Program-made: the position numbers and the translations under genes
Origin: Candidatus Aminicenantota bacterium
Lineage (GTDB): Bacteria; Acidobacteriota; Aminicenantia; Aminicenantales; Aminicenantaceae
Assembly: GCA_014727835.1 (NCBI GenBank)
Contig: WJMT01000070.1
Span: 1-64,000, forward strand
Direction: 5' to 3'
Length of the DNA stretch: 64,000 nucleotides
Notes under the pieces: generated by a model
Databases searched by the model: none
Told to the model about the DNA's origin: nothing
Seen by the model: only the letters and a program-made list of their open reading frames with translations
Shown: positions 43,141-51,792 of the stretch, piece after piece
Layout: each line of letters begins with the position of its first letter
Position numbering within the stretch: position 1 is the stretch's first letter

Positions 43141-44172
43141 TCAAAATGATGTGATGTGTGTTTTCGATAATTCATCCCAGGCCTTGAAAGTATGGAAAAT
43201 GTTTTCCGGCTTGGCTTCCAAACCAAACTCGCATTGAGCGATCACTCCCCCTTCTTGGAAAAGATGATTCCATACAAAATACACGGCTTTTTCGATATCC
43301 GGCTTGGAACCATTGACCAAAAGCTCCTGACGGTCCATTTCGCCCCAAAACGTTATTTTGCCTCTGAATTTCTTTCCCAATTCGGGGATATCCATACAAA
43401 ACAACTGGGAGTTAAGGGCATGGATTCCTGCATCGATGAGAGCCTGGATAATATCTGTGATGTATCCATCAGAATGCATAAACACATATTTTCCATGTGC
43501 ACTGGCAATATCTGCGTAATCCTTATAAAGGGGCAGAAAAATTTGATTGAATATTTCAGGATTCACAATCAGACCCTGTTGGGTTCCCCAGTCATCCATC
43601 AAAGAGATTCCATCAATATCTGTTTGAGCCCAAACTTCGACTTCTTTGCAGTAAAGGGAATGGATTTGATTGATGAGTTCAAACAGTTCAGGGGGTTTTT
43701 CTAATAAATCTGTGAGGGTTTTTTCCATGGTTCGTATAAATTGGAGTCTCTCAAAAGGCCTGGTCACTGTTCCTGCAAGGATAAACTGATCTGTGTTTTT
43801 ACAAAAAGCATTGATCTGTTCTTGATCCAAGTCCAGGATTTCTTCAGGAGGCTGAAAGGTTTCCAGATCTTCCCATTTGGAGATCAGGGGCTGTTTGACA
43901 ATCCCGATGATGCCATCCCTTGGATTGGAGAATTGACATCCCCATTCGTCAACATAGGGACCTGGGGAATATCTGTCGCCTTTGGTTTTGAGCGGTTTCT
44001 TGTACAGAGCTGGTGAAGGCACAATATCATCGGGATATTGTTTGTGGAGCTGTGTAATGGTCTCAGGATACTTTTTTTCAGCCCATGGAAGGACCCATAC
44101 CTGCCTTGGTATTCTTAAGGGGCTGTCAAATTCAAGGGTTTTTTGGACGATTTGACGGCTGTTTGTATTCAT
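43141..44172 (-). CDS. Uroporphyrinogen decarboxylase (URO-D)-family protein
   Basis: 343 residues. The C-terminal two thirds show the URO-D barrel pattern: DIDGISLMDDWGTQQGLIVNP, FNQIFLPLYKDYADIASAHGKYVFMHSDG and GKITFWGEMDRQELLVNGS, as in the MtaA/CmuA-like branch. True HemE enzymes differ, and no heme genes are nearby. Members of this branch are common in sugar-degradation clusters with unknown function, often beside Gfo/Idh/MocA proteins, as here (family knowledge). It sits 13 bases after the oxidoreductase gene and 15 bases before the proposed start of the glycosidase, so the four minus-strand genes form an operon. Confidence 0.85.
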   Translation of the reverse strand: MNTNSRQIVQKTLEFDSPLRIPRQVWVLPWAEKKYPETITQLHKQYPDDIVPSPALYKKPLKTKGDRYSPGPYVDEWGCQFSNPRDGIIGIVKQPLISKWEDLETFQPPEEILDLDQEQINAFCKNTDQFILAGTVTRPFERLQFIRTMEKTLTDLLEKPPELFELINQIHSLYCKEVEVWAQTDIDGISLMDDWGTQQGLIVNPEIFNQIFLPLYKDYADIASAHGKYVFMHSDGYITDIIQALIDAGIHALNSQLFCMDIPELGKKFRGKITFWGEMDRQELLVNGSKPDIEKAVYFVWNHLFQEGGVIAQCEFGLEAKPENIFHTFKAWDELSKTHITSF

Positions 44173-44185
44173 GGCGGTTATGTGT

Positions 44186-45418
44186 TTATTTCAAATCTCC
44201 TCCAGGGAAGAACCGGTAGTTTCGCAAATCGATCTGCTTTCCTTTTTTGGCCCATTTGATTTTTCTTTCTGAGGGCAGAGATGAATTCAAATAACAGTTG
44301 TACAAAGTTTCTCCCCAGTTTTTGATCCATAGGCGTTCCTCGGATTGGCTTTTGACTTTGGAACGAGATGGAAAGACACCGGGTTCAGGCACAGATTCCT
44401 GTATTCCATTGACAGCCAGTGTGTGGGGGTATGCGGCTTCAGGTCCGCAGACAGCAGGCGTTAGATTTTTGATAACTTTGATCGATTCGTAAAATTTTTT
44501 AAACTGGTTCTCTGAATCAGGATTTCCATAGTCCTTGATCGTTCCGTTTTGATCCTGGCAGAGGATTTTTTTTGCAGTTTCTCCATAAGTGATGGTGGCG
44601 TTCTCAAATTCCAGTTTAAACAGAGGGCCTAAACTGTTTTGTACGGTATGGGAAGCATAAAAAAGAAGCGTGACTCCATCATCGATCAACAGGCGGCAGG
44701 CGATGGAATCAAAATTGTCTATGGAATAAGCTTTGTATGCTTCCGCTTCCACTGAACAGGGGAGAGCGCTGGTGTGTTTCTGGTCTCCTAAAAGGTAAAG
44801 AAGATTGTGAAGGAAATGAGCCATGGCATTGTTTGCAGGGCTGTCTAAAATCCAATGTCCTTGTTCGTCCTTGACCTTTCCTGCCCAATCATTTCTCCGA
44901 TAGTATTCCCATCCTCTGGGCCATAAGCATAAGGTCTTCATTTGAAGAGGTTTCCCGAACAATCCTTTGTGGATATCTTTTTTTAAGGCCTGGATGGAAG
45001 ATGTGTAAGACCATTGATACCCCACCATTAAATGAAATTTGGTTTTGTTTTTTATTTTGACCATCTGAAGGGCATCCTGGACTGTGGAGGCCAAAGGTTT
45101 GTCACAGAGGACATGGCTTCCCTGTTTCAAAGACAGAAGACTCTGGGGAACGTGACAGTGAATAGGGGAAGATATGATGACCAGGTCTGGATTGAGGTGA
45201 TCTTCATAGACCTGTTCGAGGTTGGAATAAACAGGGATGCTCTGTTTGAGAAACCAAGAGGAATGAGAGGATTGGTCAGGGAACGGCTCAACAGCGGCTC
45301 GGATATCAATGAGCCCCCGGTGGTATTCTTTGATCAAAAGCTGAGTGTAATAATGCCCGTATCCTCCGGTTCCGACCATCACCACTGAAACCGGTCTGTT
45401 TTGATTTTTATGGATCAT
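44186..45418 (-). CDS. Gfo/Idh/MocA-family oxidoreductase
   Basis: 410 residues. N-terminal Rossmann domain with VVMVGTGGYGHYY, strand end AAVEPFPD, DLVIISSPIHCHVPQSLLSLKQGSHVLCDKPLAST (the E/D-K-P motif with Lys). C-terminal alpha/beta domain includes WILDSPANNAMAHFLHNLLYLLGD, where the conserved His of the family is likely in AHFLHN. Such enzymes oxidise or reduce sugar hydroxyls with NAD(P), and some open glycosides by an oxidation-elimination route. It overlaps the GH38 gene by 11 bases and precedes the URO-D gene by 13 bases. The substrate is probably released by the neighbouring glycosidases (inference). Confidence 0.9.
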   Translation of the reverse strand: MIHKNQNRPVSVVMVGTGGYGHYYTQLLIKEYHRGLIDIRAAVEPFPDQSSHSSWFLKQSIPVYSNLEQVYEDHLNPDLVIISSPIHCHVPQSLLSLKQGSHVLCDKPLASTVQDALQMVKIKNKTKFHLMVGYQWSYTSSIQALKKDIHKGLFGKPLQMKTLCLWPRGWEYYRRNDWAGKVKDEQGHWILDSPANNAMAHFLHNLLYLLGDQKHTSALPCSVEAEAYKAYSIDNFDSIACRLLIDDGVTLLFYASHTVQNSLGPLFKLEFENATITYGETAKKILCQDQNGTIKDYGNPDSENQFKKFYESIKVIKNLTPAVCGPEAAYPHTLAVNGIQESVPEPGVFPSRSKVKSQSEERLWIKNWGETLYNCYLNSSLPSERKIKWAKKGKQIDLRNYRFFPGGDLK

Positions 45419-47903
45419 TTTTTTGTTCCAAAAGGTTGGTGAAAAAAAGCTGTTTTGAGCAAAGGTCTATGGCAATGGTTTTGATCTCAAAAGGGCTCAA
45501 GGACAGTTGGAAATGTTTTTTTATGACAGGGACTGTGAGTTTTACGGATTTTTGTTCGCCTGTGGGTTCAAAAAGCCTCAAGATCATCCAGTTTTCTTCT
45601 TCAGCCATTTTCATTGATTTCAATTCAACAGGATCTCCTTCCAAAACAACACCTTGATTGGGAAGAGTGCCTTTTCCGGGGGGAAAGCAACAGAGAATAA
45701 AGGGAGCTTGGTTTTTGATTGTGGATTCCCGGCTAATAGAGGAGAGGCGCTGTTCTGCAGTTCCGATATTGATCCAGAATCGAAACGTGTGTTTTCCTTG
45801 GTCCATTCGATCCTCAAATCGGTCTTGAGGAACCAAAGGCATGCCGTTCACTGGATGGGCTGCATAAGCCGGAGACCGGAGAAGAGATAGACGCAGTTCA
45901 CCAGATTTGAAATCAAACCCATGCAAGCCATTGTTGATAACAGTGAGCAGATGTTGTTTGTCTTCTGAAAGGATTCCCGCCCATTTCTGAACCGCATGTT
46001 CTCGTTCAGAATGGGAGAAGGTTTCCAATCCGTAAGGCACTTGCCCCAGACAAGTGCTGTTTTTAAAAGCAGAGGGGATAGAGAGTTTCACCATTTTGTC
46101 CTTTTCGTTCCAGAATAATTTGATTTCAAGCTCAAGTGCGGACTCTTTCTGGGAAAATTTATAGCGGACACACGCAGAAGAATGGTGGTATTGAAACAAA
46201 GCTTCCACCACAGTCCGTATAGGGCCTTGTTCTATGATCCGCAGGGGAGGGAATCGGCTGGACCCTGTGGCAGAAAACACAGCGCTTTGTTCCTGGCTCA
46301 TAAGCGCGAACTCGCCTATGCATTGACGGAAGGATTCCACTTTCATTCCCCAGGGATCCGGGTCATCAGCCATTATTTTTAATGAGAAAGAGCCCGGCTT
46401 AAGAAAATCGATTCCTGAGAATCGGAAGCGGTCTATGAGTCCGGTTTGAGAATTGAGGATCCCTTCTGCTTTTTCAGATTTGAATTTGAACTCTGATTTG
46501 ATAGGCCTGACTCTATTCTGGGTAGGTTTTTCTGTTTTGAGTGTGCAGTGAAACCGGTTTGTTTCTTGTGGGGAGAGTCTGGCTCTGAAGCAGATCTTTT
46601 TCCGGTGATCATTGGAAATATTGCTGCTTTCTTTTTCAAGCTGGCAGGGAACCAAACGTCCCTGATTGTCTCTGAGTTCGGGAATCCAATATTCACTCGG
46701 ATCTTGATTGGGCTCTTCGGGTTGAAATTCACACCAAAAGATATCTTCAAAGGGAAAGGGATGAGGATTGTAGACTATAATGGGGAACTCGTTTGGAGCG
46801 GCTTTTCTCTGGCCTGATAAAAGAGCAAAAAAGGCTCTGTTTTTAAGCCGGGATAAAATCTCCAGTCCATGGCCCATTCGTTGAAGTGAAGATTCCTCCA
46901 CTTCAGCAGTGCAAGATCCAGGAAGAATATCATGAAATTCACAAAACAGGAGGTCTTCCAATGCTTCGGCCAGTTGTTCTCTCGGATAGCTCATCAATCC
47001 GTTGATGTGCGCATGAGAGACCATTGTTTCTGTCAAATAATATTGGTTTTCGAGTTTTCTGTGTTTCTGTTTAATCCGGCTCATACTGGTATAGCAGCCC
47101 ACAGCCCAAGGATTGAGGTCCTTTTCATATCTAAGAAGATTTTCTTCTTTGATTTGTTCAAAATAGTCTTCTGGGGTTGAATGTTTGATGGTTCTTTGAA
47201 AAGAGTCTTTGCTTAATTTTTTGATCTGGGCCAGGTCTTCTCTGGATGGTCCTCCGCCATGATTTCCCACTCCCCAAAGTAAAAGACCCCATTTTTTGGA
47301 TTGGTTTTGTTTGAGCCATTCTTTGATCCTCTGAGCAGCCTTTCCTTTTTTTGAGTTGTAGTGATAGGGAGTGCGGTGCGCTTTGATTTGAGAACCGTCA
47401 TATCCGATCCATAAAAAATCATCATTGGGAAGATCCATTGTTTCAGGATCAGGCCTGCAGAAAAGATAAGAATCATATCCTGATTTCTTCAGTATCTGCA
47501 CCAGCCCTCTGGTGTGCCCAAAAGGATCCAAATTGACAGCAGTATGAGGCTGTACATTGAATGTGTTTCTGAAATATTGATTTCCCACCAGGATTTGTCT
47601 GACCAAAGATTCTCCGGACGGCAGATTGCAGTCAGGCTGGAGGTACCATCCTCCCATAATATGCCATTTTTTTTTCTTAACCAGAAATTTGATTTTTTGG
47701 AACAGATCTTTGTCATAGATCTCTATCCATTTGTAGAGAAGGGCTTCGTTATGATTGAAAACAAAGCCATCGAATTCTTGACACAATTCCGCTGCAGTGC
47801 GGAATGTAGCCAGGGCTTGGGCGCAGCCCTCTTCCCATTCCCAAAGCCAAACAGGGTCCAGATGAGCATTGCAAACCAGCAGAAGAGAGTTGGTTTCTTC
47901 CAT
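45408..47903 (-). CDS. GH38-family alpha-mannosidase-like glycosidase
   Basis: 831 residues. N-terminal zinc/active-site motif CNAHLDPVWLWEWEEG (His14, Asp16), WHIMGGWYLQPDCNLP and AVNLDPFGHTRG (Asp nucleophile near residue 135) are diagnostic of GH38. A helical domain (about 270-350, with LLFCEFHDILPGS) and a large beta-sandwich C-terminus complete the normal layout. Most members remove alpha-mannose from glycans, but related GH38 proteins act on other sugars. No signal peptide, so it acts on imported oligosaccharides. ATG 47903 is chosen over GTG 47939; neither has a strong ribosome site. It is the first gene of the four-gene minus-strand operon. Confidence 0.92.
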   Translation of the reverse strand: MEETNSLLLVCNAHLDPVWLWEWEEGCAQALATFRTAAELCQEFDGFVFNHNEALLYKWIEIYDKDLFQKIKFLVKKKKWHIMGGWYLQPDCNLPSGESLVRQILVGNQYFRNTFNVQPHTAVNLDPFGHTRGLVQILKKSGYDSYLFCRPDPETMDLPNDDFLWIGYDGSQIKAHRTPYHYNSKKGKAAQRIKEWLKQNQSKKWGLLLWGVGNHGGGPSREDLAQIKKLSKDSFQRTIKHSTPEDYFEQIKEENLLRYEKDLNPWAVGCYTSMSRIKQKHRKLENQYYLTETMVSHAHINGLMSYPREQLAEALEDLLFCEFHDILPGSCTAEVEESSLQRMGHGLEILSRLKNRAFFALLSGQRKAAPNEFPIIVYNPHPFPFEDIFWCEFQPEEPNQDPSEYWIPELRDNQGRLVPCQLEKESSNISNDHRKKICFRARLSPQETNRFHCTLKTEKPTQNRVRPIKSEFKFKSEKAEGILNSQTGLIDRFRFSGIDFLKPGSFSLKIMADDPDPWGMKVESFRQCIGEFALMSQEQSAVFSATGSSRFPPLRIIEQGPIRTVVEALFQYHHSSACVRYKFSQKESALELEIKLFWNEKDKMVKLSIPSAFKNSTCLGQVPYGLETFSHSEREHAVQKWAGILSEDKQHLLTVINNGLHGFDFKSGELRLSLLRSPAYAAHPVNGMPLVPQDRFEDRMDQGKHTFRFWINIGTAEQRLSSISRESTIKNQAPFILCCFPPGKGTLPNQGVVLEGDPVELKSMKMAEEENWMILRLFEPTGEQKSVKLTVPVIKKHFQLSLSPFEIKTIAIDLCSKQLFFTNLLEQKNDP

Positions 47904-47998
47904 TTTTAATGATTTCTTTATTATAACAAAACCAGACACAGGGAAAACAAAAAATTAAAAAAAGGGGATTTCCGGGGGTTTTTTATGGAAAATAGATT

Positions 47999-48027
47999 TT
48001 GACAATTGATTTCTGCTATGCTATAAG
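47999..48027 (+). promoter_or_regulatory. Strong extended -10 sigma70 promoter of the cold-shock gene
   Basis: TTGACA (47999-48004), 17-base spacer, TATAAG (48022-48027), with TG at 48019-48020 giving an extended -10. This is the best promoter in the window. Transcription should start near 48034, about 238 bases upstream of the csp start codon. Confidence 0.75.
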
Positions 48028-48271
48028 ACTTATCAAAGAAAAGATATTTTTGAGTTTTAAATGAAAAAAGCCCCACCAATGAAGTAAATCTCACCATGGA
48101 AGTCAAAACACAGGATTGATTCATTCCCATGTTTGTTTATCCCTTCACCACAGATTTTAGAAATGAAATGTATGAAGATCTTCTTCCTGACTTGTTTCCG
48201 GCAAACAAAAAAAGATTTGGATTCCTTCAGGAAGAGGGCTTTATGTTTAAATTATAAAGGAGGTTTTTATT
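48028..48271 (+). promoter_or_regulatory. Long 5' leader of the cold-shock mRNA
   Basis: The 368 bases from 47904 to 48271 hold no recognised gene apart from a possible 42-codon reading frame. The predicted leader is about 240 bases. TCTTCCTGA (48182-48190) and TCAGGAAGA (48227-48235) are exact complements able to form a 9-bp stem about 20 bases before the ribosome site AAAGGAGG (48256-48263). Long structured leaders are known as thermosensors in E. coli cspA mRNA; equivalence here is inference. Confidence 0.45.
48129..48257 (+). CDS. Possible 42-residue leader ORF upstream of the cold-shock gene
   Basis: ATG at 48129 to TAA at 48255-48257 gives a 42-residue peptide whose stop overlaps the start of the csp ribosome site (AAAGGAGG at 48256-48263). 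Its end, [11 protein letters not shown], resembles the RNP-1 region of the following protein ([11 protein letters not shown]), which might mean a decayed cold-shock domain or chance. Only a weak AGGAT lies about 13 bases before the ATG. It could act as an upstream ORF coupling translation to csp, or be untranslated leader. Confidence 0.3.
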   Translation: MFVYPFTTDFRNEMYEDLLPDLFPANKKRFGFLQEEGFMFKL

Positions 48272-48487
48272 TTGGCTAAAGGAATTGTTAAATGGTTTAG
48301 TGACGAGAGAGGATACGGGTTCATCGAACAAGAAGGTCAAGACAAGGATATTTTTGTGCATTATTCTTCGATTGAAATGCCTGGTTTCAAGACGCTTACT
48401 GAGGGAGATGAAGTCAGTTTTGAAATTGAAGAGAACGATCGCGGGCTTGTGGCAAAAAATGTGACCAAAGCCTTACCAAAAGAATAA
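48272..48487 (+). CDS. Cold-shock domain RNA chaperone
   Basis: 71-residue CspA-like protein: a single cold-shock domain with [20 protein letters not shown] (RNP-1 GYGFI) and DIFVHYSSI (RNP-2), then [23 protein letters not shown]. It binds single-stranded RNA or DNA and melts structure. Translation starts at TTG 48272: AAAGGAGG at 48256-48263 is 8 bases upstream, and the start MAKGIVKWF matches the family exactly. A TTG start may hold down translation of a highly transcribed mRNA. It is preceded by a strong promoter and long leader and appears monocistronic. Confidence 0.95.
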   Translation: MAKGIVKWFSDERGYGFIEQEGQDKDIFVHYSSIEMPGFKTLTEGDEVSFEIEENDRGLVAKNVTKALPKE

Positions 48488-48703
48488 ATCAATTTTTCAC
48501 CTGTCCGTATAAAGCTGTGGACCTTTCAGCATCCCTGTTTGTTCGAGGAGAAATCCAATAAGAAGAAGAACAGAGGACCACAGGTGAAGGAGTGAAACTT
48601 GATATCAGGTCATTGATGAATCCAGCCACAAATTGAACAGAAAAGACCTTTTGTTTAAAAGAGCAGCCGGGGTCAACAGGAGCTGTCTTCAAAAAAGGGA
48701 TCC

Positions 48704-50209
48704 ATGAGAAACAACAAACCAAGAGCTTTCTGTGTAGGAATGGTATTTTTGCTGGGAATAGGACTGATTTTCTCCAGTACCTGTTCAGTTGGAACTGAGA
48801 ACCATGGTACTGAACATGCGTTCCCACAGTTTAGCCTGATCAATGAGATCAAGTCTGATCCGGAGAGCCCGTTTTACATCAACTTTGAGGATTATCCTTC
48901 TCAGCTGGAATCCTATCCTATCGGAGTGTTTGATTCCGGGACTGGTGGATTGAGTGTATTGAATGCCATTTTGGCAATGGATCTTTTTAACAACCGTACC
49001 CACGAGAAGGGGAGTGACGGAATCCCTGATTTCAATTCAGAGAGCTTTGTCTATCTTGGAGATAAAGCCAATATGCCTTACGGAAGATATCCTTCTGAAC
49101 AGAACACGGATTTTTTGCGCGAACTCATCATCAAAGATGTCTGGTTTCTTTTAGGGAGTCGTTTTTTTCAATCCTCCGAAGAACCGATAGCCGAGGGAGA
49201 AAAAAAACCGGTCAAAGCCGTAGTCATCGCCTGCAACACAGCAACAGCATATGGAATTGATCTGATCGAATATGTTATCACTGAGTGGGGATTGAATCTG
49301 AAAACAATTGGGATTATCGATGCGGGGATGAAAATGGCTTTGGAATCAGTTGGCTCTGAAGAAAAGGCTCTATTGGGTGTTTTTGCTACCCAGGGAACAT
49401 GTGATTCTCAAGGCTATATCAATGCTTTTGAGAAGGCCTTGCCAGAAACAAAAAAGCAAAAGGTGGACATCATCCAACAAGCCTGTCTGGGATTAGCGGG
49501 TGCTGTTGACGGCGATCCGGCTTATATTTCCAAGGATGCGGTTGAAATCAGGGGAATTGGATCCTATCAGGGGCCGGGAATCCGCCATCAAACACATCCC
49601 GTAGATCTTTCTCTTTGGAAGGAATATAACTTTGATCAGGGAAATGCACTTTTGGTCAAAAAAGACAAACAGGGTGAGCCGAATCAAGTGGAGCTCAATT
49701 CTGTCCGCAATTATATCAATTATTATGTGACCAGCTTTGTGATCAGAGCCATAAAAAGTCCAGAAATCAGGTCTCTTCAGACCATCATTCTTGGATGCAC
49801 TCATTATGCTCTGTTTAAAAAGGAATTCAGAGAACATTTTCTCTATCTCAGAACTCTTGATGATCGATACAAACGGTTCATTCCCAAGGATCTGATTATC
49901 ATTGATCCGGCAGAGGCCCAAGCGATGGCTCTTTATCATCATCTCAGCCAAAATGACCTTTTCAGCCCAAACCAGCCTCAAAAATACCAATTTTTTTTCT
50001 CGGTTCCCAATCCTCTGTTGGAAGCCAATGTCATCACTCCCAGAAGGGAATTCCCAAATGATTACAAATACAGCCGGTGCATCAATCGGTCTCTCGTTTA
50101 TGTGAAAAGAATTCCCTTGAAAAAAGAGTTACTGTCCCAGGATATCATCGTTAAATTAAAAAGCAGTTATCCCGCTTTATATGAGATGATGTTCAGCCCA
50201 AACGAATGA
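48704..50209 (+). CDS. Exported glutamate racemase-like protein
   Basis: 501 residues; the normal MurI is about 265. N-terminal signal sequence (about 7-27, ending near SSTC, a poor lipobox). Residues about 70-430 carry the Asp/Glu racemase fold with intact catalytic elements: IGVFDSGTGGLSVL (73-86), YLGDKANMPYG, IACNTATAYG (first catalytic Cys) and LGCTHYALF (second Cys). A roughly 70-residue insertion between the two Cys halves (GDPAYISKDAV to QGEPNQ) and a 60-residue C-terminal addition enlarge it. A racemase outside the cytoplasm cannot serve normal D-Glu supply for peptidoglycan, so a role on released D/L-amino acids is possible (inference). It follows csp by 216 bases that hold no gene. 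Confidence 0.83.
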   Translation: MRNNKPRAFCVGMVFLLGIGLIFSSTCSVGTENHGTEHAFPQFSLINEIKSDPESPFYINFEDYPSQLESYPIGVFDSGTGGLSVLNAILAMDLFNNRTHEKGSDGIPDFNSESFVYLGDKANMPYGRYPSEQNTDFLRELIIKDVWFLLGSRFFQSSEEPIAEGEKKPVKAVVIACNTATAYGIDLIEYVITEWGLNLKTIGIIDAGMKMALESVGSEEKALLGVFATQGTCDSQGYINAFEKALPETKKQKVDIIQQACLGLAGAVDGDPAYISKDAVEIRGIGSYQGPGIRHQTHPVDLSLWKEYNFDQGNALLVKKDKQGEPNQVELNSVRNYINYYVTSFVIRAIKSPEIRSLQTIILGCTHYALFKKEFREHFLYLRTLDDRYKRFIPKDLIIIDPAEAQAMALYHHLSQNDLFSPNQPQKYQFFFSVPNPLLEANVITPRREFPNDYKYSRCINRSLVYVKRIPLKKELLSQDIIVKLKSSYPALYEMMFSPNE

Positions 50210-50273
50210 TTTTACCTGGATCTTTATCCTTTATTGACTCGGATTCAATAATTTGATATCAGAAAGAGTGGTT

Positions 50274-51230
50274 ATGAATAAAATCGCTATCTTGACATCG
50301 GGAGGAGATTCGCCCGGAATGAACAGTGCGATCCGAAGTGTGGTCAGGTGTGCTTTATCGAAAGAAGTCTCTGTAGTGGGAGTATCTCATGGATACCAGG
50401 GTCTCATCGAGAAAAGATTTTGTGATCTAGGAAGAAGAGATGTCAGCAATATCATCACCCGTGGAGGCACCTTCCTGAAAACAGCCCGGTCCAAAGAATT
50501 TTATTCCAAAAAAGGGCGAAAGAAAGCCCACCAAAATATGTCAGAAAAAGGTATAGACGGTTTGGTTGTGATCGGCGGAGACGGAACTTTCAAAGGAGCT
50601 TTGGTGTTTCACCAGGAGTTTGACTTTTCCGTAACTGGAATCCCAGCCACAATAGACAATGACATCGCAGGGACCCAGGAGACTCTGGGTTTTGATACAG
50701 CATTGAATACAGCCATGGATGCCATAGATAAGATCAGAGACACGGCCTACAGTATGGATCGGATTTTCCTGGTCGAAGTGATGGGAAGAAAGTCCGGAGC
50801 CATTGCTGTTCACTCAGCTCTGGCTGGAGGCGCTGAAGACCTCTTGATTCCAGAAATGGAACAAAGTGTCAGCAGTGTATTGAAAAAGGTTCAGCAGGGC
50901 AGAGAGGCTGGAAAGAAAAGCTGGATCATTATTGTTGCTGAGGGCTCTGGTAAAACCCTGACATTGGCTCAAGAGTTGAGGGAACACATTGATGATGTGC
51001 GGGTCACAGTAATCGGGCACGTTCAGAGGGGAGGAAGCCCCAGTGCCTTTGACCGGATTTTGGGGGCCCGGATGGGGAGTGCGGCTGTGCAGTCTCTGCT
51101 CCAAGGGAAAAAACATCATGCGGTCGGATGGTTCAACGATAGACCCGTCACCTATCCCCTCCAGAAGGCCATACAGCACAAACAGGAAGATTTCTCTGAA
51201 TTTATAGAATTGGTACAGATTCTCACCTGA
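50274..51230 (+). CDS. pfkA: 6-phosphofructokinase
   Basis: 318 residues, matching the bacterial ATP-PFK length (320). Motifs: ILTSGGDSPGMN (ATP loop), VIGGDGTFKGA (Gly where PPi enzymes have Asp), PATIDNDIAGTQETLGFDTAL (catalytic TIDND), EVMGRKSGAIA, and HVQRGGSPSAFDRILG (fructose-6-phosphate site). It phosphorylates fructose-6-phosphate in glycolysis, the entry point for sugar made by NagB. ATG 50274 is chosen; a TTG at 50253 extends the frame by 7 codons without a ribosome site. A small helical protein follows 43 bases later. Confidence 0.95.
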   Translation: MNKIAILTSGGDSPGMNSAIRSVVRCALSKEVSVVGVSHGYQGLIEKRFCDLGRRDVSNIITRGGTFLKTARSKEFYSKKGRKKAHQNMSEKGIDGLVVIGGDGTFKGALVFHQEFDFSVTGIPATIDNDIAGTQETLGFDTALNTAMDAIDKIRDTAYSMDRIFLVEVMGRKSGAIAVHSALAGGAEDLLIPEMEQSVSSVLKKVQQGREAGKKSWIIIVAEGSGKTLTLAQELREHIDDVRVTVIGHVQRGGSPSAFDRILGARMGSAAVQSLLQGKKHHAVGWFNDRPVTYPLQKAIQHKQEDFSEFIELVQILT

Positions 51231-51273
51231 TTGTTTTATACTGTATCCCAAAATGAAAAAGGGAGTGTGAGGA

Positions 51274-51792
51274 ATGGAAGCCAAAGATACCGAAAAGCTA
51301 GTGTATCCAAAAGCTTTGAAATGTTTCAAATCCACAACACGTGCCATTGATGTCTTCCGACAGATATTGGAGCCGGGATCTTCGCAGGATCAGACTGAAT
51401 TCTATCGGGCCAGAAAGCTTTTGCGTGATGGCGAAGATTTTTTTAAACAGGCCATCAAAAACGCCAAAAGATTATTGGGACCTCTTCCTGAATATGTAAC
51501 TTCTGATTATCAGAAATGGAGAAAAGACCTGCTGAGCCAATACCACATGCTGGCCCAAAATGAAGAACAGCAGGCCCTGACAAAAGAAGTGTTACAAGAT
51601 GAATTTTTAAAAAAAATGATGGACAATGACGAGATAAAAAAATATCTGAGTCTGAATTATGATTCTCAGAAACAAGGACAGAGAAAGCTGGCTAATATTA
51701 AGGTCCGGATCATTTTTGATAAACTGAATGACCTTTTGTCGGAAGCTAAAGAAGCACAGAAGAAAATCTTACAGGCAAAACAGCAGTCATAG
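51274..51792 (+). CDS. Small helical protein of unknown function
   Basis: I do not recognise this 172-residue protein. It is almost all helix-forming, rich in Lys, Glu and Gln, with no signal peptide, no membrane segment and one internal Cys (residue 17). Likely coiled-coil stretches are about 85-125 and 140-170. It follows pfkA by 43 bases on the same strand and has GGGAG about 9 bases before its ATG, so it may be cotranscribed. Its last 6 bases overlap the end of the convergent flavoprotein gene. Confidence 0.65.
   Translation: MEAKDTEKLVYPKALKCFKSTTRAIDVFRQILEPGSSQDQTEFYRARKLLRDGEDFFKQAIKNAKRLLGPLPEYVTSDYQKWRKDLLSQYHMLAQNEEQQALTKEVLQDEFLKKMMDNDEIKKYLSLNYDSQKQGQRKLANIKVRIIFDKLNDLLSEAKEAQKKILQAKQQS

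Noticed and set aside
42945-43226. 93-codon minus-strand frame bridging the URO-D and glycosidase genes
   Set aside because: It is in a different frame from both genes and overlaps conserved parts of each.
47963-47995. A-run, G-rich centre, T-run resembling a terminator
   Set aside because: The two G-runs cannot pair with one another (no C-run), so no stable hairpin forms.
48496-48588. Inverted repeat TTCACCTGT and ACAGGTGAA after the csp gene
   Set aside because: The arms are 75 bases apart and no U-run follows, so it is not a usual terminator; a 9-bp dyad at that distance can be chance.
48489-48827. 112-codon minus-strand frame beside the exported racemase
   Set aside because: It covers the racemase signal peptide and the intergenic region. 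Part of it reads smoothly (VAGFINDLISSFTPSPVV), but there is no start signal and no recognised family.
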